DNA of 64,000 bases from Halapricum hydrolyticum (GTDB lineage Archaea; Halobacteriota; Halobacteria; Halobacteriales; Haloarculaceae): contig JAOPKD010000001.1 in the NCBI GenBank assembly GCA_025517565.1, forward strand, positions 248,001-312,000. Direction: 5' to 3'. A model generated the notes under the pieces. That model searched no databases. It was not told the origin of the DNA and worked only from the letters and a program-made list of their open reading frames with translations. This document shows positions 53,034 to 61,116 of the stretch, piece by piece; positions within the stretch are counted from its first letter, which is position 1; the number at the start of each line of letters is the position of its first letter. The position numbers and the translations under genes were made by a program.

Positions 53034-54254
53034 CTATTCCCCCCCGTCGCCTTCGAGTTTTGCCGTGACTTTCTTTGCCAGACGCGACTGGAAGCCGTGG
53101 TACTTGGCGACGCCGGTAGCGTCCTGCTGGGTGATCCCTCCCGAGACGTCTTCCTCGTCGAAGCTCGCTGCCGACTCGGAGTAGACGGCGTACTCGCTCT
53201 TGCGAGAGACCGCACGGCAGTGCCCGCCCTCGAGCTTGACCGTCACCGTACCAGTAACGCGTGACTGGGTCTCGTCGATGAACCCCTCCAGCGCGTCGAC
53301 CAGCGGCGCGTCGATCAAGCCCTCGTAGGCCTTCTGGGACCACTGCTGGTCGATCTGGGTCTTGAACTGGCGCTCCTCCTGGGTGAGCACGAGCCCCTCC
53401 AGCGCCTCGTGTGCGGTCAGCAAGACCGTCGCAGCGGGATGTTCGTAGTTCTCGCGCACCTTGAGTCCGAGCATGCGGTCTTCCATCATGTCCGTGCGAC
53501 CGACGCCGTGGGACCCGGCCTGGGCGTTGAGCTGTTCGATCAGTTCGACCGATCCCAGCTGGTTGCCGTCCAGCGCCACGGGAATCCCATCCTTGAACTC
53601 GATCTCGACGAGTTCGGCCGCCTTGCCAGAGGGGTTGTCGGTCCACTTGTAGATGTCGTCGTCGGGGATCGTCGCGGGGTCTTCCAGTTCCGAGCCCTCG
53701 ATCGAACGACTCCAGAGGTTGGTGTCGACGGAGTAGCGACCACCGTCACCGCCCTCGACGGGCAGCCCTTTCTCCTTCGCGTACTCGTTTTCCCACTCGC
53801 GGGTGAGTCCGAGTTCGCGGACGGGGGCGATGACCTCCAGGTCGGTGTCGCGCCAGACCGCCTCGAAGCGCAACTGGTCGTTGCCCTTGCCCGTACAGCC
53901 GTGTGCGAGCGCGTTCGCGCCCTGCTCGATGGCGACGTCGCGGATCGCCTTGGCGATGACCGGCCGCGCCAGCGCGGTCCCCAGCGGGTAGCCCTGGTAG
54001 TCCGCATTGGCCTTGACCGCGCGCAGACACAGGTCCGCGAACTCCTCGCGAGCGTCGACGACGTACTGGTCGACCCCCAGCGCTTCGGCAGTCTCCTCGG
54101 CCTCCTCGAACTCGTAGTCGGGCTGGCCGACGTCGACGGTGACGCCGATGACCTCGTCGAATCCGTACTCTTCTTTCAGTAGCGATACGCCGACTGTGGT
54201 GTCGAGCCCGCCCGAGAAGGCGAGCGCGACGGTCCCTGAATGTTCACCTGGCAT
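53034..54254 (-). CDS. argG: Argininosuccinate synthase
   Basis: A 406-aa ASS that condenses citrulline with aspartate. ATP pyrophosphatase P-loop is VALAFSGGLDTTVGVSLL; HGCTGKGNDQLRFEAVWRDT the adenylate site; YSVDTNLWSRSIEGSELEDP is conserved. First gene of the arg operon. The ATG at 54254 matches MPGEHSGTVALAFSGG; the longer upstream frame overlaps promoter sequence. Confidence 0.95.
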   Translation of the reverse strand: MPGEHSGTVALAFSGGLDTTVGVSLLKEEYGFDEVIGVTVDVGQPDYEFEEAEETAEALGVDQYVVDAREEFADLCLRAVKANADYQGYPLGTALARPVIAKAIRDVAIEQGANALAHGCTGKGNDQLRFEAVWRDTDLEVIAPVRELGLTREWENEYAKEKGLPVEGGDGGRYSVDTNLWSRSIEGSELEDPATIPDDDIYKWTDNPSGKAAELVEIEFKDGIPVALDGNQLGSVELIEQLNAQAGSHGVGRTDMMEDRMLGLKVRENYEHPAATVLLTAHEALEGLVLTQEERQFKTQIDQQWSQKAYEGLIDAPLVDALEGFIDETQSRVTGTVTVKLEGGHCRAVSRKSEYAVYSESAASFDEEDVSGGITQQDATGVAKYHGFQSRLAKKVTAKLEGDGGE

Positions 54255-54627
54255 TGTTGTCGTGTCGGGAATGTTTTTCCCGCCCGGAACCCGACAGTGG
54301 GCGGTATCGAGTGTGTGAAACCGTGTCCGTCGTGGGAAAGAATAGTAGCAGGGCCTAACGGCCCCGTCGTCGTCGGATGTCGTCGACACCCGACCGACCG
54401 CTGGACGGAGCCCAGCCCCGTCGTCGGATCGTCGCGAAAACGGAAGCGGACCCCTCGCTGGCGACCTCGCGTACGCCGGGCGTCGCGGTCCGCGTCATGT
54501 AGCCATTGGTATTCCCAGAAGAGTACTAATACTTTCCGGGACGCGACCGCCGTGGGTCTCCTTGTCGTGGGTCGCCCTCTCAATCTCTGTCGGGATCCTT
54601 TTGCCCACACCAGCCGTTCGCTCGTCC
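54255..54627. other. Divergent argG / VOC-protein control region
   Basis: A 373-bp gap without a gene. It holds a pair of similar direct segments (around CCCCGTCGTCGTCGG at 54361 and CCCCGTCGTCGGATCG at 54417), the palindrome-like GTATTCCCAGAAGAGTACTA with AATAC near 54510-54533, and likely promoters of both neighbours. The arg operon start is probably close to 54280-54320. Confidence 0.4.
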
Positions 54628-55011
54628 ATGTCCGGTATCGTTTTCTTCGGGACGGCCGATCGCGGGCGGGTCGTCGAGTTCTACAGGGAGCGGTTGGGCT
54701 TCGAACAGTGGCTGGAGCAGCCCGAGTGCACGATCCTGCAGTACGAGAACCTGCTCGTCGGGTTCTGCGAGCGCGACGGGGCCGAGACAGGCGGCGTCGT
54801 CACGGTCGTCGAGGAGACGCGAGACGAGGTTGACAAGCGCTACGACGACCTCGCTGACGTGGCCGACAATCCGCCGAGCGAGAACGAGCCGTACCGCATC
54901 TACAACTTCTTCGGGACCGATCCCGACGGCAGATCCTTCGAGGTGCAGACGTTCCTGCACGAGACCGAGCCGATTCGCGAGGGGAACCCCGGGCCCGACC
55001 GAAACCCGTAA
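54628..55011 (+). CDS. VOC/glyoxalase family protein
   Basis: A 127-aa vicinal oxygen chelate fold protein with the pattern VVEFYRERLGFEQW ... NFFGTDPDGRSFEVQTF. Metal-ligand type residues are partly present (Glu in SFEVQTF; the usual His of the N-terminal motif is not obvious). Possible dioxygenase, resistance or binding role; undetermined. 24 bp ahead of the PHP gene, which may be co-transcribed. Confidence 0.8.
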   Translation: MSGIVFFGTADRGRVVEFYRERLGFEQWLEQPECTILQYENLLVGFCERDGAETGGVVTVVEETRDEVDKRYDDLADVADNPPSENEPYRIYNFFGTDPDGRSFEVQTFLHETEPIREGNPGPDRNP

Positions 55012-55035
55012 TCCGCGCGATACCTGACGACCACT

Positions 55036-55806
55036 ATGTACGATTATCACGCTCATTCGAACTACTCGGACGGGGATTTTCTGGCAGTCATGCTCGCGGC
55101 GGCCCAGCAGCAGGGACTCGACGGAATCGGGTTCGCCGATCACTGTAACGTCTCGGCGGACCCGTCACAGCAGCAGTTCGCCAGGGAGTTCGGGTTCAAC
55201 CTCGATCTGACCCACGAGCGTCGCCGGGACGCGATTGAATCGCTCCGGGAGCGATATGATATCGCGATCTTCGACGCGGTCGAGATGGATTACCGGCCGG
55301 CCGACGAGTCCGACATCGCGGAATTTCTCGAGACGGCCGCGTTCGATTACGCGATCGGTAGCGTCCACACCGTCGAGGGACACAACCTCCACGACGAGAC
55401 GTATTTCGGGGCGAAATCACAGGCGGAGCGCCGAGACGTCGTCGAGACCTACGTCGACCGCGTGGTGTCGATGATCGACGCGGAGCTGTTCGCGATCGCC
55501 GGACACGTCGATCTCCCACAGCGCAACGAGGTGCTGCGAGGGCTGTTTACCGAAGACCACTACCGGCGGATCGCGTCGGCCCTGGAGACCTCCCGGACGG
55601 TCCCGGAACTGAACGCCGGGCGCGTCACTGACGGGTACGGACAGTTCCATCCGGGGCCGGACTTCCGCGAGATCCTGACCGAGTACGACGTGCGGTTTAC
55701 CCTCGGAACGGACGCCCACACGCCTGCGAGCGTCCGCGAGAACGCCGACGAGCTGACGGCGTTCGTCGACCGATGGGACGTCGACCCGGTCGTCGTCCAG
55801 ACGTGA
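55036..55806 (+). CDS. PHP-domain phosphoesterase (histidinol-phosphatase-like)
   Basis: A 256-aa PHP protein. Metal-binding motifs: MYDYHAHSNYSDGDFLAVML, GIGFADHCNVSADPSQQQFA, YAIGSVHTVEGHN, then FAIAGHVDLPQRNE and FTLGTDAHTPASV. Similar to HisK-type histidinol phosphatases and related PHP esterases; histidine synthesis genes are not adjacent, so the substrate is uncertain. Confidence 0.85.
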   Translation: MYDYHAHSNYSDGDFLAVMLAAAQQQGLDGIGFADHCNVSADPSQQQFAREFGFNLDLTHERRRDAIESLRERYDIAIFDAVEMDYRPADESDIAEFLETAAFDYAIGSVHTVEGHNLHDETYFGAKSQAERRDVVETYVDRVVSMIDAELFAIAGHVDLPQRNEVLRGLFTEDHYRRIASALETSRTVPELNAGRVTDGYGQFHPGPDFREILTEYDVRFTLGTDAHTPASVRENADELTAFVDRWDVDPVVVQT

Positions 55807-55976
55807 TCGATCGGGTTCGAAGCCCTTAAGCGCGCCAACGGAAAACGTTCGATAACTCGCTGGTGGCGGGCTCCAGCGGGCACCTGCCGCCGTCGGTCAC
55901 GTCGAGTGATCGATGCGTCGCAGGCTGGAATGTGGTCGGGCGACCGACTGAACCACTCGACGCCCGCGGTGAAACC

Positions 55977-56567
55977 ATGGCAAAGAGCTTCTACTCACAC
56001 ATTCGGGACGCCTGGAAAGATCCGGGCGACGGCAAAGTCGCGGAACTGCAGTGGCAGCGCATGCAGGAGTGGCGCGATCAGGGCGCGATCGAGCGGATCG
56101 AGCGCCCGACGCGTCTGGACAAGGCCCGATCGCTGGGCTACAAAGCGAAGCAGGGCATCGTCCTCGTGCGCGTCAGCGTCCGCAAGGGCAGCGCCCGCAA
56201 GGTTCGACACAAGGCCGGGCGACGCTCGAAACGACAGGGCGTCACCCGGATCACGCGCCGCAAGAACCTCCAGCGCGTCGCCGAGGAGCGCGCGACTCGC
56301 AAGTATCGCAATCTGCGCGTGCTCAACTCCTACTGGGTCGGTGAAGACGGCAGCCAGAAGTGGTTCGAAGTCATCCTGGTCGATCCGAACCACCCGGCGA
56401 TCGAGAACGACGACGACCTCAACTGGATCTGCGACGACGCCCACGACGACCGCGCGCTGCGCGGGCTGACCAGTGCCGGCCAGTCCAACCGTGGTCTCCA
56501 GCAGAAGGGCAAAGGGACCGAGCACACGCGTCCCTCGAACAACAGCGGCAAAGGTCGCGGCAAGTAA
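55977..56567 (+). CDS. rpl15e: Ribosomal protein L15e
   Basis: A 196-aa L15e, archaeal/eukaryotic large-subunit protein: MAKSFYSHIRDAWKDPGDGK, VSVRKGSARKVRHKAGRRSK, KNLQRVAEERATRKYRNLRV, and a C-terminal Lys/Gly/Ser-rich tail. Basic, unlike most neighbours, as expected for an rRNA-binding protein. Start at ATG 55977; in-frame upstream sequence is unlikely. Promoter-like CCCTTAAGCGC near 55826. Confidence 0.96.
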   Translation: MAKSFYSHIRDAWKDPGDGKVAELQWQRMQEWRDQGAIERIERPTRLDKARSLGYKAKQGIVLVRVSVRKGSARKVRHKAGRRSKRQGVTRITRRKNLQRVAEERATRKYRNLRVLNSYWVGEDGSQKWFEVILVDPNHPAIENDDDLNWICDDAHDDRALRGLTSAGQSNRGLQQKGKGTEHTRPSNNSGKGRGK

Positions 56568-56703
56568 TACTGCCGACTGTACGTTCGTGGAGATTTCCGC
56601 CACACCGGGTGGCGAAATCCTGCCGAAATGTTACGGCCGACAGTATAACGACCGCGCAGCTTCTACCGTTCGACGACCGAATAGCGGCGCGCGCGTCCTG
56701 CGA

Positions 56704-56838
56704 TCACTGGATGTACGACGGGTCCTCCGCGTCACAGTTCTGTTCGTGCTGTTTGGCGTCCGACCGGTTGTCGAACAGCATCTCGCATTCCTCGCACTGA
56801 TACCACGTCTCGCCGTCTTTTTCGGTCGTGGTTACCAT
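56704..56838 (-). CDS. Small C2H2-type zinc finger protein
   Basis: A 44-aa protein, MVTTTEKDGETWYQCEECEM followed by LFDNRSDAKQHEQNCDAEDP. Pattern CxxC-x12-HxxxxC forms a single zinc-finger-like module. Many haloarchaea encode such proteins; role unknown, perhaps nucleic-acid or protein contact. Located on the opposite strand after rpl15e, 129 bp from tRNA-His. Confidence 0.72.
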   Translation of the reverse strand: MVTTTEKDGETWYQCEECEMLFDNRSDAKQHEQNCDAEDPSYIQ

Positions 56839-56967
56839 GTCTGTATGTGTGTCGTGATACCGTATAGAGGTTTCTCCCGTCAGAAATCGCGTGACGGAAT
56901 AGCGCACCCGAACGGGAACGTAACCTATATCAATCGCACTCCGGCTACATTGGGATGCCCAACGCGT

Positions 56968-57040
56968 GTCCGGGTTGGGGTAGTGGTTATCCTCCAGCCT
57001 TGTGGAGGCTGGGACGCGGGTTCGATTCTCGCACCCGGAC
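56968..57040 (+). tRNA. tRNA-His (GTG)
   Basis: A 73-nt tRNA. The extra G-1 (56968) pairs with discriminator C (57040), as needed for HisRS; acceptor TCCGGGT pairs with ACCCGGA. Anticodon arm CAGCC-TTGTGGA-GGCTG has anticodon GTG. T arm GCGGG-TTCGATT-CTCGC is intact. CCA is not encoded. Its 3' half is partly repeated 107 bp downstream, suggesting use as an integration site. Confidence 0.95.
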
Positions 57041-57123
57041 CTTTCTGGCGACGAACAGACGTGAGGAGCCGAAAGTCCGCAGAGAATCGAACCACGCGAG
57101 ACGAGCGAAGCGAGTCTCGCAGT

Positions 57124-57145
57124 CGGGTTCGATTCTCGCACCCGG
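57124..57145 (+). repeat. Duplicate of the tRNA-His 3' end (att-like)
   Basis: 22 bp here are identical to 57017-57038 in the tRNA T arm/acceptor. The intervening sequence includes AATCGAACCACGCGAGACGA, a reverse-related copy of similar T-loop sequence. Such tRNA-tail copies arise when an integrase-bearing element inserts at a tRNA gene; a truncated integrase starts 167 bp later. The 57041-57311 gap holds no other gene. Confidence 0.75.
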
Positions 57146-57311
57146 TCTCCCAATTCCTTCGATTATCACAGATTCAGAGCCTCTGAAGAGGGTTCTGTAT
57201 TCTGGCGTTCACCCGAGGTTAGTCACCCCCAGAAAAGACTGGGACGTAATCTGAGCCGCCATCCCGCCGCCGTTTGCGGTCACCCCCCAAACTGTCAGGG
57301 CTAATAAAAAT

Positions 57312-58190
57312 ATGACAATCGAAAAACTACCAGACTGCGTGCCGGTCGTCCACGATTCGGCCCATTCGGAGTTAGATATGCTACAGATGCGAGAGTACCG
57401 CGACCACCGACTCGAAGTGCTCTCGTGGCTGTGGCAGGAAGGGAAAGACCCAGACCGAGCCGAGGGATACAGCGACATCGTCGTCGAAAACACATCCTAC
57501 AGGCTCTCGAAGATCTACCGCTGGATCTGGGAGAACGAGGGATACACGACGGTGCTGAACCACGACCACGCCGACGCCATCGTCGAGAAACTGCGCACGC
57601 GTGGCACCGCCGACGAAAATAAGAGCCAGTACGTCAAGGCCCTGCAACGCTACTTCGGGTGGCGGGCCCACGAAAAGGGCGCGGAGGAGTGGGAACCCGA
57701 AGAGACGTTCTCGCCGGGTCAGCAGACTCACCACGCACGAGACTACTTCACCCTCGACGAGCGCAAGTTGCTGCGGAACGCGACGCTGAACTACGCGTCG
57801 TTGCCGAACTACAACGACGCGACGCCGGAAGAGCGCGATCGGTGGAAGATTTATCTCGCCCAGCGCCTCGAAAAGCCGAAGAACGAAGTGACCCCCGAAG
57901 ACTGGGAGGATGCGGTCAGCTGGAAGCTCCCTAGTATCGTTGCTGTCAGCCTTGATGGCGGATTACGTCCCGTCGAGGTCAGGCGGGCTCGCGTCCAGTG
58001 GGTAGACTTGCAGAACGCCGTGCTGCGGATCCCGAAAGAAGAAGACAGCAAGGCGACTGGCGGCGGCGAAAACTGGACGGTCAGCCTCCGCGAGGACACC
58101 ACGCAGAAACTCGAGTGGTGGCTGGCCGAGCGCGCGGCACGCCCGAAATACGACAGTCACGACGAACTCATCGCGTTAAGTTTGGCGTGA
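57312..58190 (+). pseudogene. Tyrosine recombinase/integrase, C-terminally truncated
   Basis: A 292-aa frame with an N-terminal SAM-like core-binding region (VENTSYRLSKIYRWIWENEG) and the beginning of the catalytic domain including the first active Arg in LDGGLRPVEVRRARVQWVDL. The HxxR and terminal Tyr that complete the active site are missing: the sequence breaks off at residue ~288 where an IS6-like remnant begins. Therefore non-functional. It lies next to the tRNA-His-derived repeat, its likely former attachment site. Confidence 0.82.
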
Positions 58191-58620
58191 GTTGTGGTAG
58201 ACGGCGAAGGCTTCGAGCCAATTTTCAGCTGTCTCTAGCTCGACATGGCTGAAACTATTGGCAAACGATGATGTTCTGCGTTCTACTTCCCAGAAGACAC
58301 GTTTTGTCGCCGTCGGTAACAGGCTCACGTGCAAGATTTCGCTCATTTCGGGATCGACAGCGCCGTACAGCCAGAACTCCTGGCCGTGCAGGCGGATCAT
58401 CTTCTCATCCACTGCAAGTTGATCCGCAGTGACCGTCGAAATCGGCTGGAGATCGGCTTTGTGAACCCACTTATGGATCGCCACATGACTCCGCTCGACT
58501 CCCAAATCATCGAACTGATGACTGGCATATGTCTTGCATGGCTATTCTGACAGAGACTAGGTAGGTCGATAGCGCCTGTGCAAGATGGAGGGCGCATATT
58601 CAGCAACTCGGTCCTCTATC
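58176..58620 (-). mobile_element. IS6-family transposase remnant
   Basis: The frame 58176-58505 reads MGVERSHVAIHKWVHKADLQ, then DQLAVDEKMIRLHGQEFWLY and AVDPEMSEILHVSLLPTATK, then jumps to RVFWEVERRTSSFANSFSHV. In intact IS6-type DDE transposases a ~50-residue block with the second Asp and the Glu lies between these parts; it is deleted. The upstream N-terminal part (to ~58620) is degenerate with stops. It interrupts the integrase. Confidence 0.72.
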
Positions 58621-58674
58621 CAGTTTATTTGTCAGAATGAGGTGGCCAATACGGCCTGTTCTGGACAGAGTCTC

Positions 58675-59562
58675 TCATAACTCCCAGCTTGTTGTCTCTG
58701 CCAGCGGCGATTGGACTCCCCATCCGCGAAGCGATTCGGGACTCCAGCCAGCTACGAGGACCACCGCGACGAGGGCGTAGCCCGAGAGGATAAACGGATA
58801 CATCTCGGGTGCAAATCCCATCAACTCGCCGGTCATATTTCCCAATGCGTGGAACATCAGTACTGCCAGAATGCTTCGACGGGTATTGTTGTAGACCCAG
58901 ACCAGAATGATGGTATCGAGCACCAGCATCGGTACGAACCACGACAGTTCCGGCTCGAAGGTCGTATTGGCGTAGTACCCGGAAAAGAGAACAAAGGGCG
59001 CGTGCCAGATTGCCCACGCCGTTCCGTTGATAGTTCCAGCAACGAGCGCACTCCAGCGTTCTTGCAACCGGTCGAGCCAGTACCCGCGTAGCCCGATCTC
59101 TTCGACGACAGGGAAAACAAAGGCAAACGCGACGAGCGAGAAGAGTGCTACTGGATCGAACAAGCGATCAGTCGAAATGAACTCCAGGGGCTCCGCCGTG
59201 ACCCCGAACAACAGCGCTCCACCCGCCAGCAAGAGATTGAAAAGTGGCCAGTACAGGACAATGACGAGCCACCAGCGTGGCTCAATCCGTCCGACTTCGA
59301 TCAGTCGCGTGCCGAGGTCCCTGAGGCCCTCCCAACCCCGAGTGAGCCAAGCCAACAGCAAGCCCGCCAACAGTGGACTCAGACCACCGACAAGAAACAG
59401 TCCGACATTGGGGAACGACCAAACTGACTCGTCTGAGACCACAATCGGAGCCCAGAATAGAAATGCCCACCCCAAATAGAGGATCGGAAATCCCCAGGGC
59501 GTAGCGGCGTGTGCTACATGTCCGAGACGGCCGGCCTGACGATGCCGATGCTCACCACTCAT
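58675..59562 (-). CDS. CPBP family intramembrane metalloprotease
   Basis: A 295-aa polytopic protein with ~8 helices. Family motifs: EEIGLRG (metal/catalytic EExxxR) in FPVVEEIGLRGYWLDRL, HAPFVLF and FHALGNMTGEL with conserved His. CPBP (CAAX-like, Abi) proteases cleave membrane substrates, some linked to bacteriocin immunity. Start at 59562; an earlier in-frame ATG at 59610 is possible. In a mobile-element-rich stretch, hence perhaps accessory. Confidence 0.85.
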   Translation of the reverse strand: MSGEHRHRQAGRLGHVAHAATPWGFPILYLGWAFLFWAPIVVSDESVWSFPNVGLFLVGGLSPLLAGLLLAWLTRGWEGLRDLGTRLIEVGRIEPRWWLVIVLYWPLFNLLLAGGALLFGVTAEPLEFISTDRLFDPVALFSLVAFAFVFPVVEEIGLRGYWLDRLQERWSALVAGTINGTAWAIWHAPFVLFSGYYANTTFEPELSWFVPMLVLDTIILVWVYNNTRRSILAVLMFHALGNMTGELMGFAPEMYPFILSGYALVAVVLVAGWSPESLRGWGVQSPLAETTSWEL

Positions 59563-59667
59563 TGATGGCCATTGGTTGGATGGGTTAATGCTGTTACTGG
59601 CTATTCCCATTATCTGATAACTCTCTATCCCGGTGGCCGATCTCTCTGTTCGAATGCCGTGCTGAAC

Positions 59668-60070
59668 TCACGCTCTATATTCAGCAGGGCGGAACTGACA
59701 GCAGTTGAGGGTTTCAACGAAGCAAATCCATCCTGTCGCAGATGACTCCCCGGTCAGGTTTGCCGCAGGTAGTTCAATAAGCCGTTTCTCTCCGTCAGCA
59801 AATACAGTCGTGTGCCCGGCCGGAGAGCGCCGGGACGTTGTCGTGCATACACTCGGCGTATGCCAGCATCGCTTCGGCCTGCTCCGCAGCTGCACGCTCC
59901 TGTTGTAGTACATCCCGTTGCGGTAGTTCTGTCAGAGTTCGATCAGTTCGTCTTTCGTTGCCCTGGAGAACACGCCAGCCTGCACCCCGTACTCGAACGT
60001 TTCCTCGTGGTTCATCAGATCCTCTGTCTTTGCCAGCCCTCGGTCGATCACGTAGAACTGTACGTCCGCT
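59668..60070 (-). pseudogene. Degenerate gene, unidentified
   Basis: On the minus strand a well-formed acidic segment (VQFYVIDRGLAKTEDLMNHE ... GVFSRATKDELIEL) meets a stop TGA (59936-59938), continues in frame as QNYRNGMYYNRSVQLRS, and similar sequence shifts to another frame (EQAEAMLAYAECMHDN). This suggests a broken gene with one nonsense and one frameshift. I could not name the family. No promoter or partner is clear. The remaining sequence to 60309 has no gene. Confidence 0.45.
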
Positions 60071-60309
60071 CGAGCGCTGCGAACTACCCTCGACTACCAG
60101 CGAAGGGGGAAGGAGACGTGCAATCCTATGGACTGTTCACTGTCAGTGTTCATATACACTATGAGTGTCCGATAAGGTGGAAAAATTCCCTCTCGAGTCA
60201 TCCCGCCGGCACCGCTACGTCGACCGAAATGCAGTCGGTGACCGTCTATCGGGCAGGTTCGTGGAAGCAGTCGCCCGCGTGGGAGACGACCTAACATAAT
60301 CAAGTGCCT

Positions 60310-60465
60310 CATTTAGGAGTGAGTCACTCCGAAGGAACGCCTGTGGAGACTGCGCTCCCTGCGGACACTGCGGTTGTGTCTGCAAAGCGCGTCGTGGAAG
60401 CAGGAAGCCCCTGCCTCAAGGAACGAGCGGCTACGCCGCGAGTGAGTAGGTAGGGGTAGTTCACC
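60310..60465. mobile_element. Solo end of a TnpB-type element, inverted copy
   Basis: Reverse-complement counterpart of 28245-28328: 60383-60465 aligns with 4 differences in 84 positions, including a one-base indel in the inner hairpin loop and changes that leave the stems mostly paired. Upstream (60310-60382) lies additional scaffold-like sequence (GAGTGAGTCACTCC palindrome; alternating GCGGACACTGCGG). It is oriented for an element on the plus strand that is no longer present. Confidence 0.7.
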
Positions 60466-60704
60466 TGGATTATGACAACAGCACAGTAGGAGAATAGCAA
60501 ACTAGTCACCAATGTCAGATGCGGGGAAACGGTAGTACGATGGGCGATCTGGTGTCAGAGGCACAAGGTGCCACACCCGTTCCCCCACATAAGCAAGTAC
60601 GGTACGTACATAAAAAATAATTATGTATATATACGTATTTGTCTCTGTAGCTAAAAACCACACGATGACAACACCCTCCATCAACTCACGAGGTGAGTTT
60701 GAGT

Positions 60705-61005
60705 TGACTTCTTCTATTTTCTGCCATCAAATTTGCTGTCTCCCGATAGTTACGATTACTTATAGTTTTGCCAACTACTTTGGGTCGCGTTTTGAGTTCC
60801 CCGAGAGCTTTGTCAACGATGAGTTGGCTGGTGTTTTTGACGTGGTTCGCGTTATCCACGACAACTGGTTTGATGTCTTCCCAGTCCCAGTCGTGTCAGT
60901 CGAGGCGGTTGGTTTCGTTGCGGATGCGTCGGGCTTCGAGACACCCACGTTGCAGGTCGTCGCCACTCCCCGTGTGAATGTCTAAACCGAATGATAGCGT
61001 TTGGG
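60705..61005 (-). pseudogene. TnpB N-terminal remnant
   Basis: Reading from about 61005: KLTQTLSFGLDIHTGSGDDL, then QRGCLEARRIRNETNRLD, a TGA, HDWDWEDIKPVVVDNANHVK, then KNTSQLIVDKALGELKTR and unrelated residues until a stop at ~60709. This follows the N-terminal pattern of a different haloarchaeal TnpB family than elements A and C. The RuvC part is missing, so this is a deletion derivative. Its left-end hairpin is at 61081. Confidence 0.7.
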
Positions 61006-61080
61006 TGAGTTTGGACGACTGCACTGGATTTCAATATGGTTCGTTTCCTGTTGAATGTTTGTGTTTTTGGCGCGCTTCAT

Positions 61081-61102
61081 CCACGGGCACGGTGGCCCGT
61101 GG
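61081..61102. repeat. Left-end hairpin of TnpB remnant
   Basis: 7-bp arms CCACGGG/CCCGTGG around loop CACGGTGG, the same loop as at 17810 and 19185. Preceded by CTTCAT and followed by TACTCGCG, like element A's left end (CTTCAT ... TATTCGC). It is the boundary against the truncated flavoprotein gene at 61117. Confidence 0.7.
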
Positions 61103-61116
61103 TACTCGCGCTGCTT

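Noticed and set aside
54361..54435. Direct repeat in the argG upstream region as a regulator binding site
   Set aside because: The repeats are simple CGTCGTC-rich sequence common in this genome; not distinctive enough.
60502..60684. 60-aa minus-strand frame with Tyr/Ile-rich segment
   Set aside because: Lies in AT-rich decayed DNA, composition unlike the acidic proteome, no family pattern.
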